Below are positions 10,028 through 17,812 of a stretch of DNA of 64,000 nucleotides, one piece after another. The notes under the pieces were generated by a model. The model did no database searches. It saw nothing but the letters and a program-made list of their open reading frames with translations, and was not told the DNA's origin. Each line of letters opens with the position of its first letter. Positions within the stretch are counted from its first letter, which is position 1. The DNA comes from Sphingomonas hylomeconis. GTDB taxonomy: Bacteria; Pseudomonadota; Alphaproteobacteria; Sphingomonadales; Sphingomonadaceae. Location: assembly GCF_025370105.1 (NCBI RefSeq), contig NZ_JANQBK010000001.1, forward strand, positions 705,056 through 769,055. The letters run 5' to 3'. Made by a program: the position numbers and the translations under genes.

Positions 10028-11443
10028 ATGGCTGATTTGGCGGCAATGCTGGCGGTGCAGCGCGAGGCGTTCATGGCCGAGCTGCCGGTCTCGCTCGAGA
10101 TGCGCAAGGATCGGCTGAAGCGCGCCGCGGCGATGCTGAGCGAGAATGGCGACCCATTTTGCGATGCGCTGTCCGAGGATTTCGGGCATCGCAGCCGCGA
10201 ACAATCGATGCTCACCGACATCGCCGCCTCGGTCGCGCCGATCAAGCATGCGATCAAATCGCTCGATCGCTGGGCCAGGCGCGACAAACGCCCGGTGCAG
10301 TTTCCGCTCGGGTTGCTCGGCGCCCGGGCGTGGGTCGAATATCAGCCCAAGGGCGTGATCGGCGTAATCGCGCCGTGGAATTTCCCGGTGCAGCTGGTGA
10401 TGGCGCCGCTGGCGGGCGTGTTCGCGGCGGGCAACCGGGCGATGGTCAAGACCAGCGAATATACGCCGCGCGTGGCGGCCTTGTTCGAACAGCTGGTCGG
10501 CAAATATTTCACCCCTGACGAGCTGGTGTTCGTGACCGGCGGGCCGGACGTCGGCCAGGCCTTTGCCGAACTGCCGTTCGATCACTTGCTGTTCACGGGG
10601 GCGACCGCGGTGGGCAAGCATATCCTGCATGCCGCGGCGGACAATCTGGTGCCGGTGACGCTGGAACTGGGCGGCAAGTCGCCGGTCATCGTCGGCAAGG
10701 GCGCGGACATCAAACAGGCGACCGAACGCGTCGCGCTGGGCAAGATGCTCAATGCCGGACAGATCTGCCTGGCGCCGGATTACATGCTGGTCGAGGAACG
10801 CGACGAGGCAGCGGTGGTCGACGGGCTGCGCTCGGCGGCGTCGGCGATGTATCCGACGTTGCTCGCCAATCCGGATTATACCGCGATCGTCAACGATCGG
10901 CATTTCGAGCGGCTGACCGGGCTGATCGACGATGCCCGCGCCAAGGGCGCGAACGTCGAGGTGGTCAATCCGGGGAACGAGGATTTCGGCGCGTCCAATG
11001 CGCGGAAAATGCCGCTGCATATCGTCACTAACGTCACCGACGATATGAAGGTGATGCAGGAGGAGATTTTCGGCCCGTTGCTGCCGGTGCGGCGCTATGC
11101 CGGCGTCGAGGACGCGATCCAGCAGGTCAATCGCCGCGACCGGCCGCTGGGGCTGTATTATTTCGGACCCGATGCGGGCGAGCGGCGCCGCGTGCTGGAT
11201 CGCACGATCGCCGGCGGCGTGACGCTCGACGATGTCGTGTTCCACGTCTCGATGGAGGATCTGCCGTTTGGCGGGGTCGGGCCGTCGGGCATGGGGGCCT
11301 ATCACGGGCATGACGGATTCAAGACGTTCAGCCATGCCAAATCGGTATTCAAGCAGGCGCGGTTCGATGTCGCCAAGCTGGCCGGGCTGAAGCCGCCTTA
11401 TGGCAAGGCGACGCTGGCGAGCGTGAAGCGACAGATGGGTTGA
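10028..11443 (+). CDS. Coniferyl aldehyde dehydrogenase-type ALDH
   Basis: NAD(P)-dependent aldehyde dehydrogenase, 471 aa. Landmarks: APWNFPVQL (cofactor-site entry), ELGGKSPVIV with the general-base Glu, and AGQICLAPDY with the nucleophilic Cys. The shorter length and the APDY sequence after the Cys fit the CalB / class-3-like branch that is annotated as coniferyl aldehyde dehydrogenase, acting in lignin-monomer or long-chain aldehyde oxidation. The ATG at 10028 follows a GGGGGAGAGCGAG leader. No other lignin-monomer genes are adjacent, so the substrate is uncertain. Confidence 0.88.
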   Translation: MADLAAMLAVQREAFMAELPVSLEMRKDRLKRAAAMLSENGDPFCDALSEDFGHRSREQSMLTDIAASVAPIKHAIKSLDRWARRDKRPVQFPLGLLGARAWVEYQPKGVIGVIAPWNFPVQLVMAPLAGVFAAGNRAMVKTSEYTPRVAALFEQLVGKYFTPDELVFVTGGPDVGQAFAELPFDHLLFTGATAVGKHILHAAADNLVPVTLELGGKSPVIVGKGADIKQATERVALGKMLNAGQICLAPDYMLVEERDEAAVVDGLRSAASAMYPTLLANPDYTAIVNDRHFERLTGLIDDARAKGANVEVVNPGNEDFGASNARKMPLHIVTNVTDDMKVMQEEIFGPLLPVRRYAGVEDAIQQVNRRDRPLGLYYFGPDAGERRRVLDRTIAGGVTLDDVVFHVSMEDLPFGGVGPSGMGAYHGHDGFKTFSHAKSVFKQARFDVAKLAGLKPPYGKATLASVKRQMG

Positions 11444-11488
11444 GGTCGCGCCAGCTGCGTTCGATTCGCAGCTGGAACAACAGCTCGG

Positions 11489-12382
11489 GTGCGGCTTTCA
11501 GTCGCGATGGAGACCGTCCTTCCGGGTATCGGCGATGACGCCGGCGCGTTGCTGCGCATCAATCTGACCTATCTGTGGCGCCATCGGCGCTTGCCGAACC
11601 TGGCCGATCCCACGCTGTTCACCGAGCTGGTGCAGCTGCGCAAGCTGCGCGACCGCGACCTGCGCATGCCGGCAATGGCCGATAAGGTGGCGGTCAAGGC
11701 GCTTGTCGCGGCGCGGCTGGGCCGCGCGTGGGTGGTGCCGACCCTGTGGCACGGCACGACGTTGCCGGAGCAATCCCGCTGGACGTCGCCGATCGTCGTC
11801 AAATCGCGCCATGGCTGCAACCAGAACCTGTTCCTGCCGGATGGGGGCGCGGCGGACTGGCCGGCGGTGTGGCGCCAGGCGGCGGGCTGGCTGGGCGCCA
11901 GCTATGGCGGGTGGCTCGACGAATGGCTGTATACGCAGATCCCACGCGGCGCGCTGATCGAGCCGTTCGTCGGCACTGACGGGCAGTTGCCGATCGACTA
12001 TAAATTCTACGTTTTCGGCGGGCGGGTCAGCCATGTCCAGGTGCATCTCGATCGCGCGCACGACCATCGCTGGGTGGTGCACGATTCGGACTGGGTGCCG
12101 CTCGCCAACGGCGCGCCGCGCCTCCCGCGCCCGTCGGCGCTGCGCGAGATGATCGCGGCGGCCGAAGAGCTTGCAAGCAACATGGATTTCGCCCGGGTCG
12201 ATCTGTACCAGCCCGGCGCGCAGCCGCTGTTCGGCGAAGTGAGCTTCTATCCGGGGTCCGGCCTCGACCGGTTCGATCCGCCGGCGCTCGATGCGGCGAT
12301 GGGCGCGCTATGGCTGCGCGCCGGCGGACATCGACTGGTTACGCGGCAGCCGGCGCCGACAGCGATCGAAGTCGCCGTTTAG
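11489..12382 (+). CDS. TupA-like ATP-grasp protein
   Basis: About 297 aa. The layout matches TupA-like ATP-grasp proteins linked to polysaccharide or polyglutamate-type ligation: an N-terminal LFTELVQLRKLRDRD segment, an ADKVAVKALVAARLG segment, the ATP-binding strand IVVKSRHGCNQN, IDYKFYVFGGRV, and a C-terminal metal-ligand segment ARVDLYQ...FGEVSFYPGSG. Starts are ambiguous: GTG 11489 or ATG 11507, neither with a strong ribosome site. It stands alone and has no glycosyltransferase neighbours. Its stop overlaps the stop of the convergent DUF1989 gene. Confidence 0.75.
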   Translation: MRLSVAMETVLPGIGDDAGALLRINLTYLWRHRRLPNLADPTLFTELVQLRKLRDRDLRMPAMADKVAVKALVAARLGRAWVVPTLWHGTTLPEQSRWTSPIVVKSRHGCNQNLFLPDGGAADWPAVWRQAAGWLGASYGGWLDEWLYTQIPRGALIEPFVGTDGQLPIDYKFYVFGGRVSHVQVHLDRAHDHRWVVHDSDWVPLANGAPRLPRPSALREMIAAAEELASNMDFARVDLYQPGAQPLFGEVSFYPGSGLDRFDPPALDAAMGALWLRAGGHRLVTRQPAPTAIEVAV

Positions 12383-12972
12383 CCGCGCTCGATCCGGTAG
12401 TGGATCGGCTTGAACGTGCCACCGTTGCTGTCCGGCGCGGAGCAGGCAGTGAGGCCGATGATCAGATCCATGTGCGCACGAAAGGCGATGTGGTCGCCCG
12501 CCTTGCTGATCGGGGGCAGGACCTTGAGCTTGCCGGTCTCGCCGTCGATCGGCACGTTCATGAAGCAGTTGAACGCGGTCGGGATCTGATCGGGCAGGAT
12601 GCCGTGTGGTTCGAGCGCCGCCGCGAGGTTGCCGAAGCAGCCGCGATGCGGCTGCAGCTTCGGGTAGAAATGGTGGAACGTATCGTAGGAGCAGGGCGTG
12701 AGCAGAAAATCGTGCCGGCCGACCGTATCCTCGATGATGCCGAGCATCGGCCGGCTGCGGTTCGAATAAAGCTGATGGCCGGTCGTCAGATAAATCGTCT
12801 CGGCATAATCGAGCGTACGACCCGACGAGATGACTTCCGCCACGTCCTCGGCATTGAAGGCGAGCAGATCGGCGACCTGCTCACCGCGCGGATCGATCAC
12901 GATCAGCGTGTCGCCCTGGTTGAGCGTAAAGGCGGTGCCGCTGCGCTCGGGAATTTCGACAGTCTCGCTCAC
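12379..12972 (-). CDS. DUF1989 protein (urea carboxylase-associated / CgdAB-like)
   Basis: 197 aa, full-length single DUF1989 domain. The family includes urea-carboxylase-associated proteins and the carboxyguanidine deiminase subunits CgdA/CgdB. Conserved segments with potential metal or nucleophilic Cys/His are present: LLTPCSYDTFHHFY, HRGCFGNLAAAL and AFNCFMNVPID. The start is a GTG (VSETVEIPERSG) that overlaps the TGA of the upstream haem-oxygenase gene (GTGA), so the two are translationally coupled. No urea or guanidine carboxylase is adjacent. The substrate is unknown; the link to guanidino or N-hydroxy chemistry is inferred from the neighbour. Confidence 0.85.
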   Translation of the reverse strand: MSETVEIPERSGTAFTLNQGDTLIVIDPRGEQVADLLAFNAEDVAEVISSGRTLDYAETIYLTTGHQLYSNRSRPMLGIIEDTVGRHDFLLTPCSYDTFHHFYPKLQPHRGCFGNLAAALEPHGILPDQIPTAFNCFMNVPIDGETGKLKVLPPISKAGDHIAFRAHMDLIIGLTACSAPDSNGGTFKPIHYRIERG

Positions 12973-13676
12973 TTGGACGCACCGGCATAGTGGAACGGAC
13001 ATTTCCATTGATCGTCAACCATCCGGCCGGAATATTGCCGTGCCTCGCTGGCATCGCCGTGGCGCGCCAACATCGGGTTGCGGCTGCCGGCGAGCGCCTC
13101 GTCCCGAACCATGATCTTTTCGCGCATATTCTCGTACTTGTTCTGCGCGCGCAGCGTTTCGAACTGATCATGCAGGTTGAAGACCATGGTCGGGCGCGGG
13201 AAGCGGCGCGCCGGGCGGCTTGCGTTGGGGTGCAGCCCGACGATGAAGAACGCCTCGCCACCGAAGCTCAGCGAGAAATGTGGGCTTTCCGGATCGTGGC
13301 TGACGGCATCGTCATAGCGCTGACCGCGCCATACATCCTTGTCGGAGATCGATTGCGCGCGCTTCCACAGCTGCTTTTCGAATTCGGCTTCGCTGAGATC
13401 ATCCGGCCCTTCGAACACCACGGCGAAGCTGCGGAACAGCGCGGGCTCTTCCTTATACGCTTCGGCGAAGCGCAGCAGGCCGTCATGGATGCGCAGATCG
13501 TCCCAGCCGCTATCGATGCGGTTGCAGGCGAGCACGTGCAACGTTCCCTTGGCCAGCGCCGCCTTGGCGCCGACACAGGGGAAATCCATCTCGGAGACGC
13601 GCGCATGCATCATCGCTTCGAGTTCGGCCTGCGCTTCGTGCTGCCATTTGAACAGGGGGGTCTGGGGTGCTGGCAT
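12969..13676 (-). CDS. YqcI/YcgG-family haem-type N-oxygenase (GntA-like)
   Basis: 235 aa. The family includes GntA (guanidino N-hydroxylation in guanitoxin synthesis) and DcsA (arginine N-hydroxylation in cycloserine synthesis), both haem-dependent. Family-diagnostic blocks are FPCVGAKAAL near residue 33, FIVGLHPNASRPARRFPRP around residues 145-163 and MVFNLHDQFETLR; the His and Cys in these are candidate haem ligands. The start ATG lies at 13676 after GGGGAG. It is first gene of a two-gene unit with the DUF1989 gene. The substrate in this organism is unknown. Confidence 0.85.
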   Translation of the reverse strand: MPAPQTPLFKWQHEAQAELEAMMHARVSEMDFPCVGAKAALAKGTLHVLACNRIDSGWDDLRIHDGLLRFAEAYKEEPALFRSFAVVFEGPDDLSEAEFEKQLWKRAQSISDKDVWRGQRYDDAVSHDPESPHFSLSFGGEAFFIVGLHPNASRPARRFPRPTMVFNLHDQFETLRAQNKYENMREKIMVRDEALAGSRNPMLARHGDASEARQYSGRMVDDQWKCPFHYAGASK

Positions 13677-13745
13677 AGTTGGGGAGAGACGCGCGGGCGG
13701 GGCGTCTGTTCCTGGGATTCTGACTGATACGGATCAGGCGTGTCG

Positions 13746-13853
13746 TCACACCACCGTCATCCTGAACCAGATTCAGGATCCATCGTGCCTCACATCCGAC
13801 CGTCCCTAGGGGCACGATGGATGCTGACCTTCGTCAGGATGACGGTAATGTGA
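13746..13853. repeat. Intergenic compound hairpin repeat (family b)
   Basis: Nested inverted repeats. The outer arms contain ACCGTCATCCTGA on the left and TCAGGATGACGGT on the right; the inner arms are ATCCATCGTGCC and GGCACGATGGAT. The whole gap between hmgA and the N-oxygenase gene consists of this element. It is of the mobile-repeat (REP/BIME-like) type and would form a long stem-loop in RNA, which may separate the transcripts of the two flanking minus-strand genes. Confidence 0.8.
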
Positions 13854-13861
13854 GGGTTTCC

Positions 13862-15148
13862 CTATGCTTCAGGCAGCTGCGCTTTTGGGAAGCCGGTCCA
13901 GGCCTGGTCGTAATCGTCGTCCAGCGCGCTGGTTTGCAGCGCGAAATCGGTCGGGCGGAACACCCAGCGGCTTTCGATCATGAACGCCATCGTGCCGTCG
14001 ATCTTGTGCGGCTGGAGCGCGGCATTGCTCGCCGCGGTCCAGGTGGCGACGTCGGGGCCGTGGCCGCTCATCTGATTGTGCAAGGAGAGCGCGCCGGGGC
14101 GGAAACCCTCGGCCTTGGCGTCGTACTGGCCAGTGATCAGGCCCATGCACTCGCTCATCGTGTTGCGGTGGAACCAGGGCGGGCGGAACGTGTCCTCCGC
14201 CACCATCCAGCGCGGCGGGAAGATGACGAAATCGACGTTCGCCGTGCCGGGCATGTCGCTGGGCGAGGTGAGCACGGTGAAGATCGAGGGGTCGGGATGA
14301 TCGAAGCTGATGCTGCCGATCGTGTTGAAGCGCGCGAGATCGTATTTCCACGGTGCGTAATTGCCGTGCCAGGCGACGACGTCGAGCGGCGAGCGGCCGA
14401 GCTCAGTGGTCCACAAGCTGCCGAGGAATTTGTGCACCAGTTCGTAGTCGCCCTCGACATCCTCGAACCAGGCGACCGGCGTTTCGAAATCGCGCGGATT
14501 GGCGAGGCCGTTGGCGCCGATCGGCCCGAGATCGGGCAGGCGGAAGGGCGCGCCATGGTTTTCCGCGACATAGCCGCGCGCGGCGCCATCCGGCAGCGTG
14601 ACGCGAAAGCGGACGCCGCGTGGGATCAGCGCGATCTCGCCCGGCTTGACGTCGATCCGGCCGAGTTCGGTGAGCAGGGTGAGTGCGCCTTGCTCGGGGA
14701 GGATCAGCAGTTCGCCGTCGCCGCTGACGAAGGCGCGGTTCTGCATGTCCTTGCCGGCGCGGTAGAGGTGCATCGCGACGCCGGTCTGCGTGGCGGGGCC
14801 TTCGCCGGCGACGAGCATCGTGGTGAGGCTGTCGAGCCAGTCCTGCGGTTCGATGTCGAGCGGGCCCCAGCGCAAGCGATTGGGCGCGAAGGGGGCGTCG
14901 ACCGTGCCGGGGGCGAACAGCCTGGCGCCTTCGTAGCGCGTGAAGGCGGGGTGCGCGGCGCTGGGGCGCAGGCGGTACAGCCATGAGCGGCGGTTCTCGG
15001 CGCGTGGCGCGGTGAAGGCGGTGCCGCTGAGCTGCTCGGCATAGAGGCCGTAGGGCGGTTTCTGCGGCGAATTGCGCCCGATCGGCAGCGCGCCGGGGAC
15101 GGCCTCGCTGGCGAAGTGGTTGCCGAAGCCGGTCATGTATAGGGGCAT
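13862..15148 (-). CDS. hmgA: Homogentisate 1,2-dioxygenase
   Basis: Non-haem Fe(II) ring-cleavage enzyme that converts homogentisate to maleylacetoacetate in tyrosine degradation. 428 aa, the family's normal length. Recognisable blocks: [19 protein letters not shown] at the N-terminus, [15 protein letters not shown], the metal-site region [19 protein letters not shown] and [12 protein letters not shown]. The start is the ATG at 15148 (MPLYMTGFG); an ATG at 15136 is also possible. It lies downstream of hpd on the same strand, which supplies its substrate, but the two are separated by a hairpin repeat. Confidence 0.97.
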   Translation of the reverse strand: MPLYMTGFGNHFASEAVPGALPIGRNSPQKPPYGLYAEQLSGTAFTAPRAENRRSWLYRLRPSAAHPAFTRYEGARLFAPGTVDAPFAPNRLRWGPLDIEPQDWLDSLTTMLVAGEGPATQTGVAMHLYRAGKDMQNRAFVSGDGELLILPEQGALTLLTELGRIDVKPGEIALIPRGVRFRVTLPDGAARGYVAENHGAPFRLPDLGPIGANGLANPRDFETPVAWFEDVEGDYELVHKFLGSLWTTELGRSPLDVVAWHGNYAPWKYDLARFNTIGSISFDHPDPSIFTVLTSPSDMPGTANVDFVIFPPRWMVAEDTFRPPWFHRNTMSECMGLITGQYDAKAEGFRPGALSLHNQMSGHGPDVATWTAASNAALQPHKIDGTMAFMIESRWVFRPTDFALQTSALDDDYDQAWTGFPKAQLPEA

Positions 15149-15165
15149 GGCTTTGGTCCTTAATT

Positions 15166-15282
15166 CCCTCTCCCATCGGGAGAGGGAGGGAGGAGCGAAG
15201 CGACGGAAGGGTGAGATGACTGGCGTGGCCAACGTCGCCCTCATCCGGCGCTTCGCGCCACCTTCTCCCGGAGGGAGAAGGG
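15166..15282. repeat. Intergenic compound hairpin repeat (family c)
   Basis: Two strong hairpins bracket a conserved-looking centre: CCCTCTCCCATCGGGAGAGG at the left and CCTTCTCCCGGAGGGAGAAG at the right, with CTCATCCGGCGCTTCGCGCC between. It is a repeat of the type scattered in many GC-rich proteobacterial genomes and occupies nearly the whole hpd-hmgA gap. Because it lies within a same-strand pathway pair, it could reduce hmgA transcription relative to hpd or stabilise mRNA ends. Confidence 0.78.
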
Positions 15283-15292
15283 TTTTAGGGGT

Positions 15293-16375
15293 TTAAGCGT
15301 CGGTCTTTTCAGCGGCACCCGGCACGACGCCGCGACGGATCTGGTCGAGCTCGATGCTCTCGAACAGGGCCTTGAAATTGCCCTCGCCGAAGCCGTCATT
15401 TCCTTTCCGCTGAATAATCTCGAAGAAGATCGGGCCGACCATATTCTCGGTGAAGATCTGCAGCAGCAGGCCACCGCCGGTTTCCGGCGCGCCGTCGATC
15501 AGGATGTCGCGCTTGCGCATCTCCTCGACGTCGTGGTCGTGGCCGGGGAGACGCTTGTCGATCAGGTCGAAATAGGTCTGCGGCGTGGTCTGGAAGCGGA
15601 TGCCGTTGGCGCGCAGCGTGTCGACCGTCTTGAAGATGTCGTCGGTCGCGAGTGCCAGATGCTGGATGCCTTCGCCCTTATAATCCTTGATGAATTCCTC
15701 GATCTGGGAATGCTCGTCCTGGCTTTCGTTCAAGGGGATGCGGATCTTGTCGTCGGGTGCGGTCATCGCCTTGCTGAACAGGCCGGTCGACTGGCCCTCG
15801 ATGTCGAAATAGCGGATCTGGCGGAAGTTGAAGATGCGCTCGTAATAATCCGCCCAATAGGCCATCCGCCCGCGCTGCAGATTGTGCGTGAGGTGATCGA
15901 GCGTGTGCAGGCCGACGCTGTTGTCGTCCGGCGTCGTGCCCGCGACGGGCGTGAAATCGGTCTCGTAGATGCGCGACTTCTCGTCGACGAGGTACAGATT
16001 GGCGCCGCCAATGCCCTCGATCGCCGGGATGTCGAGCTCGCCCGGGCCATGTTCGCCCTTCACCGCCGCCGCGCCGCGCTCGAGCGCGAGCTTGAGCGCC
16101 TGTTCCCCGTCGGCGACGCGGAACGCCATCGCGTTGGCGCTCGGGCCATGCGCGTTGCGGAAGCCGGCGACCTGGCCCGCTTCGTCCATGTTGAGCAGGA
16201 AGTTGATGTCGCCCTGTGCATAGCGGCGGACGTTTTTCGATTTGTGGTTGCCGACATGGGTGAAGCCCATCTTGACGAACAGGCCGGCCAGCGCCTCGGG
16301 ATCGGGCGAGGTGAATTCGACGAATTCGAAGCCGTTCAGGCCCATCGGATTGGCGGTCGCTGGCAGGTCGGTCAT
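15293..16375 (-). CDS. hpd: 4-hydroxyphenylpyruvate dioxygenase
   Basis: Fe(II) enzyme that turns 4-hydroxyphenylpyruvate into homogentisate; 360 aa with two vicinal-oxygen-chelate domains. The facial triad is visible: His in HTLDHLTHNL, His in GIQHLALATDD and Glu in FFEIIQRKG. The C-terminal GFGEGNFKALFESIE helix is the family's gate helix. The ATG at 16375 follows GGAGAGAG. It is divergent from the DUF1275-marR pair, which makes that MarR protein a candidate regulator. Confidence 0.97.
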   Translation of the reverse strand: MTDLPATANPMGLNGFEFVEFTSPDPEALAGLFVKMGFTHVGNHKSKNVRRYAQGDINFLLNMDEAGQVAGFRNAHGPSANAMAFRVADGEQALKLALERGAAAVKGEHGPGELDIPAIEGIGGANLYLVDEKSRIYETDFTPVAGTTPDDNSVGLHTLDHLTHNLQRGRMAYWADYYERIFNFRQIRYFDIEGQSTGLFSKAMTAPDDKIRIPLNESQDEHSQIEEFIKDYKGEGIQHLALATDDIFKTVDTLRANGIRFQTTPQTYFDLIDKRLPGHDHDVEEMRKRDILIDGAPETGGGLLLQIFTENMVGPIFFEIIQRKGNDGFGEGNFKALFESIELDQIRRGVVPGAAEKTDA

Positions 16376-16484
16376 GATCTCTCTCCGGTCACTCAACTGG
16401 TAACAGATGAAACTAGGTACGCGATGTTTACCCGCGCGTCCAGCGCTGCTCGCCAAGCGCGCGTCGCGCGGCTAGGCTGGCCGG

Positions 16485-17138
16485 GTGACTTCGATCGATC
16501 ATCCCGAACGTGTGCTGGCGGTATTGCTGTCGGCGGCGGCGGGCTATGTCGATGCGGTCGGCTTTCTGGCGAGCGGCGGCTATTTCATGTCGTTCATGAG
16601 CGGCAATTCGACCCGGCTGGGGGTCGGGCTGGCGGGCGGCTCGGCCGCGGCGGCGATCGCCGGCGGGTTGATCCTGCTGTTCGTCGCGGGGGTGACGGCG
16701 GGATCGCTGATCGGCCGCGTCGCGCGGGCCCGGCGGCGGGCCTGCGTGCTGGCGACGATCGCCGCGCTGCTGGCGCTGGCGGCGTTGCTCGGCGATGCCG
16801 GCCGGCTGTGGCCGGCCTGCGCGGTGATGGCGATCGCGATGGGGATGGAGAATACGGTGTTCGAACAGGATGGCGAAGTGCGGATCGGGCTGACCTATAT
16901 GACCGGGCGGCTGGTCAAGGTCGGGCAGCGGCTGGCGGCGGCGCTGGCGGGCGAGGACCGCTGGAGCTGGCTGCCGCATGTCCTGTTATGGTCGGGGCTG
17001 ATCGCCGGCGGCGCGGCGGGCGCGGCGAGCTTCGCGGCGTGGCGGCTCGATGCCTTGTGGCTTGTCGCCTCGGGCATGGCCGTGCTGGCCGTGCTGATGC
17101 TGGTGGGGCCGTTGCGGGCGCGGGAGAGCAGGACGTGA
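16485..17138 (+). CDS. DUF1275 (YoaK-type) membrane protein
   Basis: 217 aa with about six hydrophobic helices and the diagnostic N-terminal blocks AAAGYVDAVGFL and FMSFMSGNSTRLG. The family is thought to be transport-related, but no substrate is established. The start is a GTG with a weak ribosome site. It overlaps the marR start by 4 nt (GTGA), so the two are co-translated. Placement opposite hpd suggests an aromatic-compound connection, which is inference only. Confidence 0.88.
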   Translation: MTSIDHPERVLAVLLSAAAGYVDAVGFLASGGYFMSFMSGNSTRLGVGLAGGSAAAAIAGGLILLFVAGVTAGSLIGRVARARRRACVLATIAALLALAALLGDAGRLWPACAVMAIAMGMENTVFEQDGEVRIGLTYMTGRLVKVGQRLAAALAGEDRWSWLPHVLLWSGLIAGGAAGAASFAAWRLDALWLVASGMAVLAVLMLVGPLRARESRT

Positions 17139-17593
17139 CGGCCGGCAAGACGACACTGAGGCTCGACGATTTCCTGCCGTATCGCCTGTCGGTCGCGTCG
17201 AACCGCGTGTCGTCGGCGATCGCCACGGCCTATCAGGCGCTGTTCGGGCTCAGGATCGCCGAGTGGCGGCTGATCGCGGTGATCGCCGAGGGGCAGGGGA
17301 TGACGCAGCAGGCGCTGGGCGCGGCGACGCGGATGGACAAGGTGACGGTCAGCCGCGCGGCGATCGCTTTGGTCGATCGCGGCCTGGTCGCGCGGCAGCC
17401 GAACGCGCAGGACCAGCGCTCGCATCTCCTGTCGCTGACCGCGGCGGGGCAGGATCTGTACGAGAGCGTGGCGCCCAAGGCGCTGGAACTCGAAGCGCGG
17501 ATTTTCGGCGGGTTTTCGCCGAAGGAACTGGCGGCGTTTCGTGCGGTGCTCGACCGGCTCGAGGCATCGGCGGCGGCGCTCGACCCGGAATAG
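17135..17593 (+). CDS. MarR-family transcriptional regulator
   Basis: 152 aa winged-helix repressor. The recognition region GMTQQALGAATRMDKVTVSR and the wing DRGLVARQPNAQDQRSHLLSL are typical of MarR. It begins LRLDDFLPYRLSVASNRVS, the form seen in MarR members linked to aromatic catabolism. The GTG start overlaps the stop of the DUF1275 gene. It is divergent from hpd-hmgA and is a likely ligand-responsive repressor of them; no clear operator was identified. Confidence 0.92.
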   Translation: MTAGKTTLRLDDFLPYRLSVASNRVSSAIATAYQALFGLRIAEWRLIAVIAEGQGMTQQALGAATRMDKVTVSRAAIALVDRGLVARQPNAQDQRSHLLSLTAAGQDLYESVAPKALELEARIFGGFSPKELAAFRAVLDRLEASAAALDPE

Positions 17594-17597
17594 GCTC

Positions 17598-17704
17598 CGT
17601 CATCCCGGACTTGGTCCGGGATCCAACTTGCGGCTTAGAATGGGTGTCGCCCTGATGTGCAGCGCTTGCGGCACGTTGGATCCCGGACCGAGCCCGGGAT
17701 GACG
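17598..17704. repeat. Intergenic compound hairpin repeat (family d)
   Basis: CGTCATCCCGGACTTGGTCC and its partner GGACCGAGCCCGGGATGACG lie in opposite orientation at the two ends, each preceded or followed by GGATCCAACTTGC / GCACGTTGGATCC. Each end also folds on itself (CCCGGAC...GTCCGGG). This is a REP-like element in the gap between marR and glcB. Confidence 0.8.
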
Positions 17705-17812
17705 ACATGGGGAGGGGGGCGCGAACTCGCTGGTTGCGGGAATTGGGGGCGGGCTTTAAGCGGCTTCTGGTCCTCCCCAGGCGTCGTTCGTTTCGAACCC
17801 CAAGGAGATATC

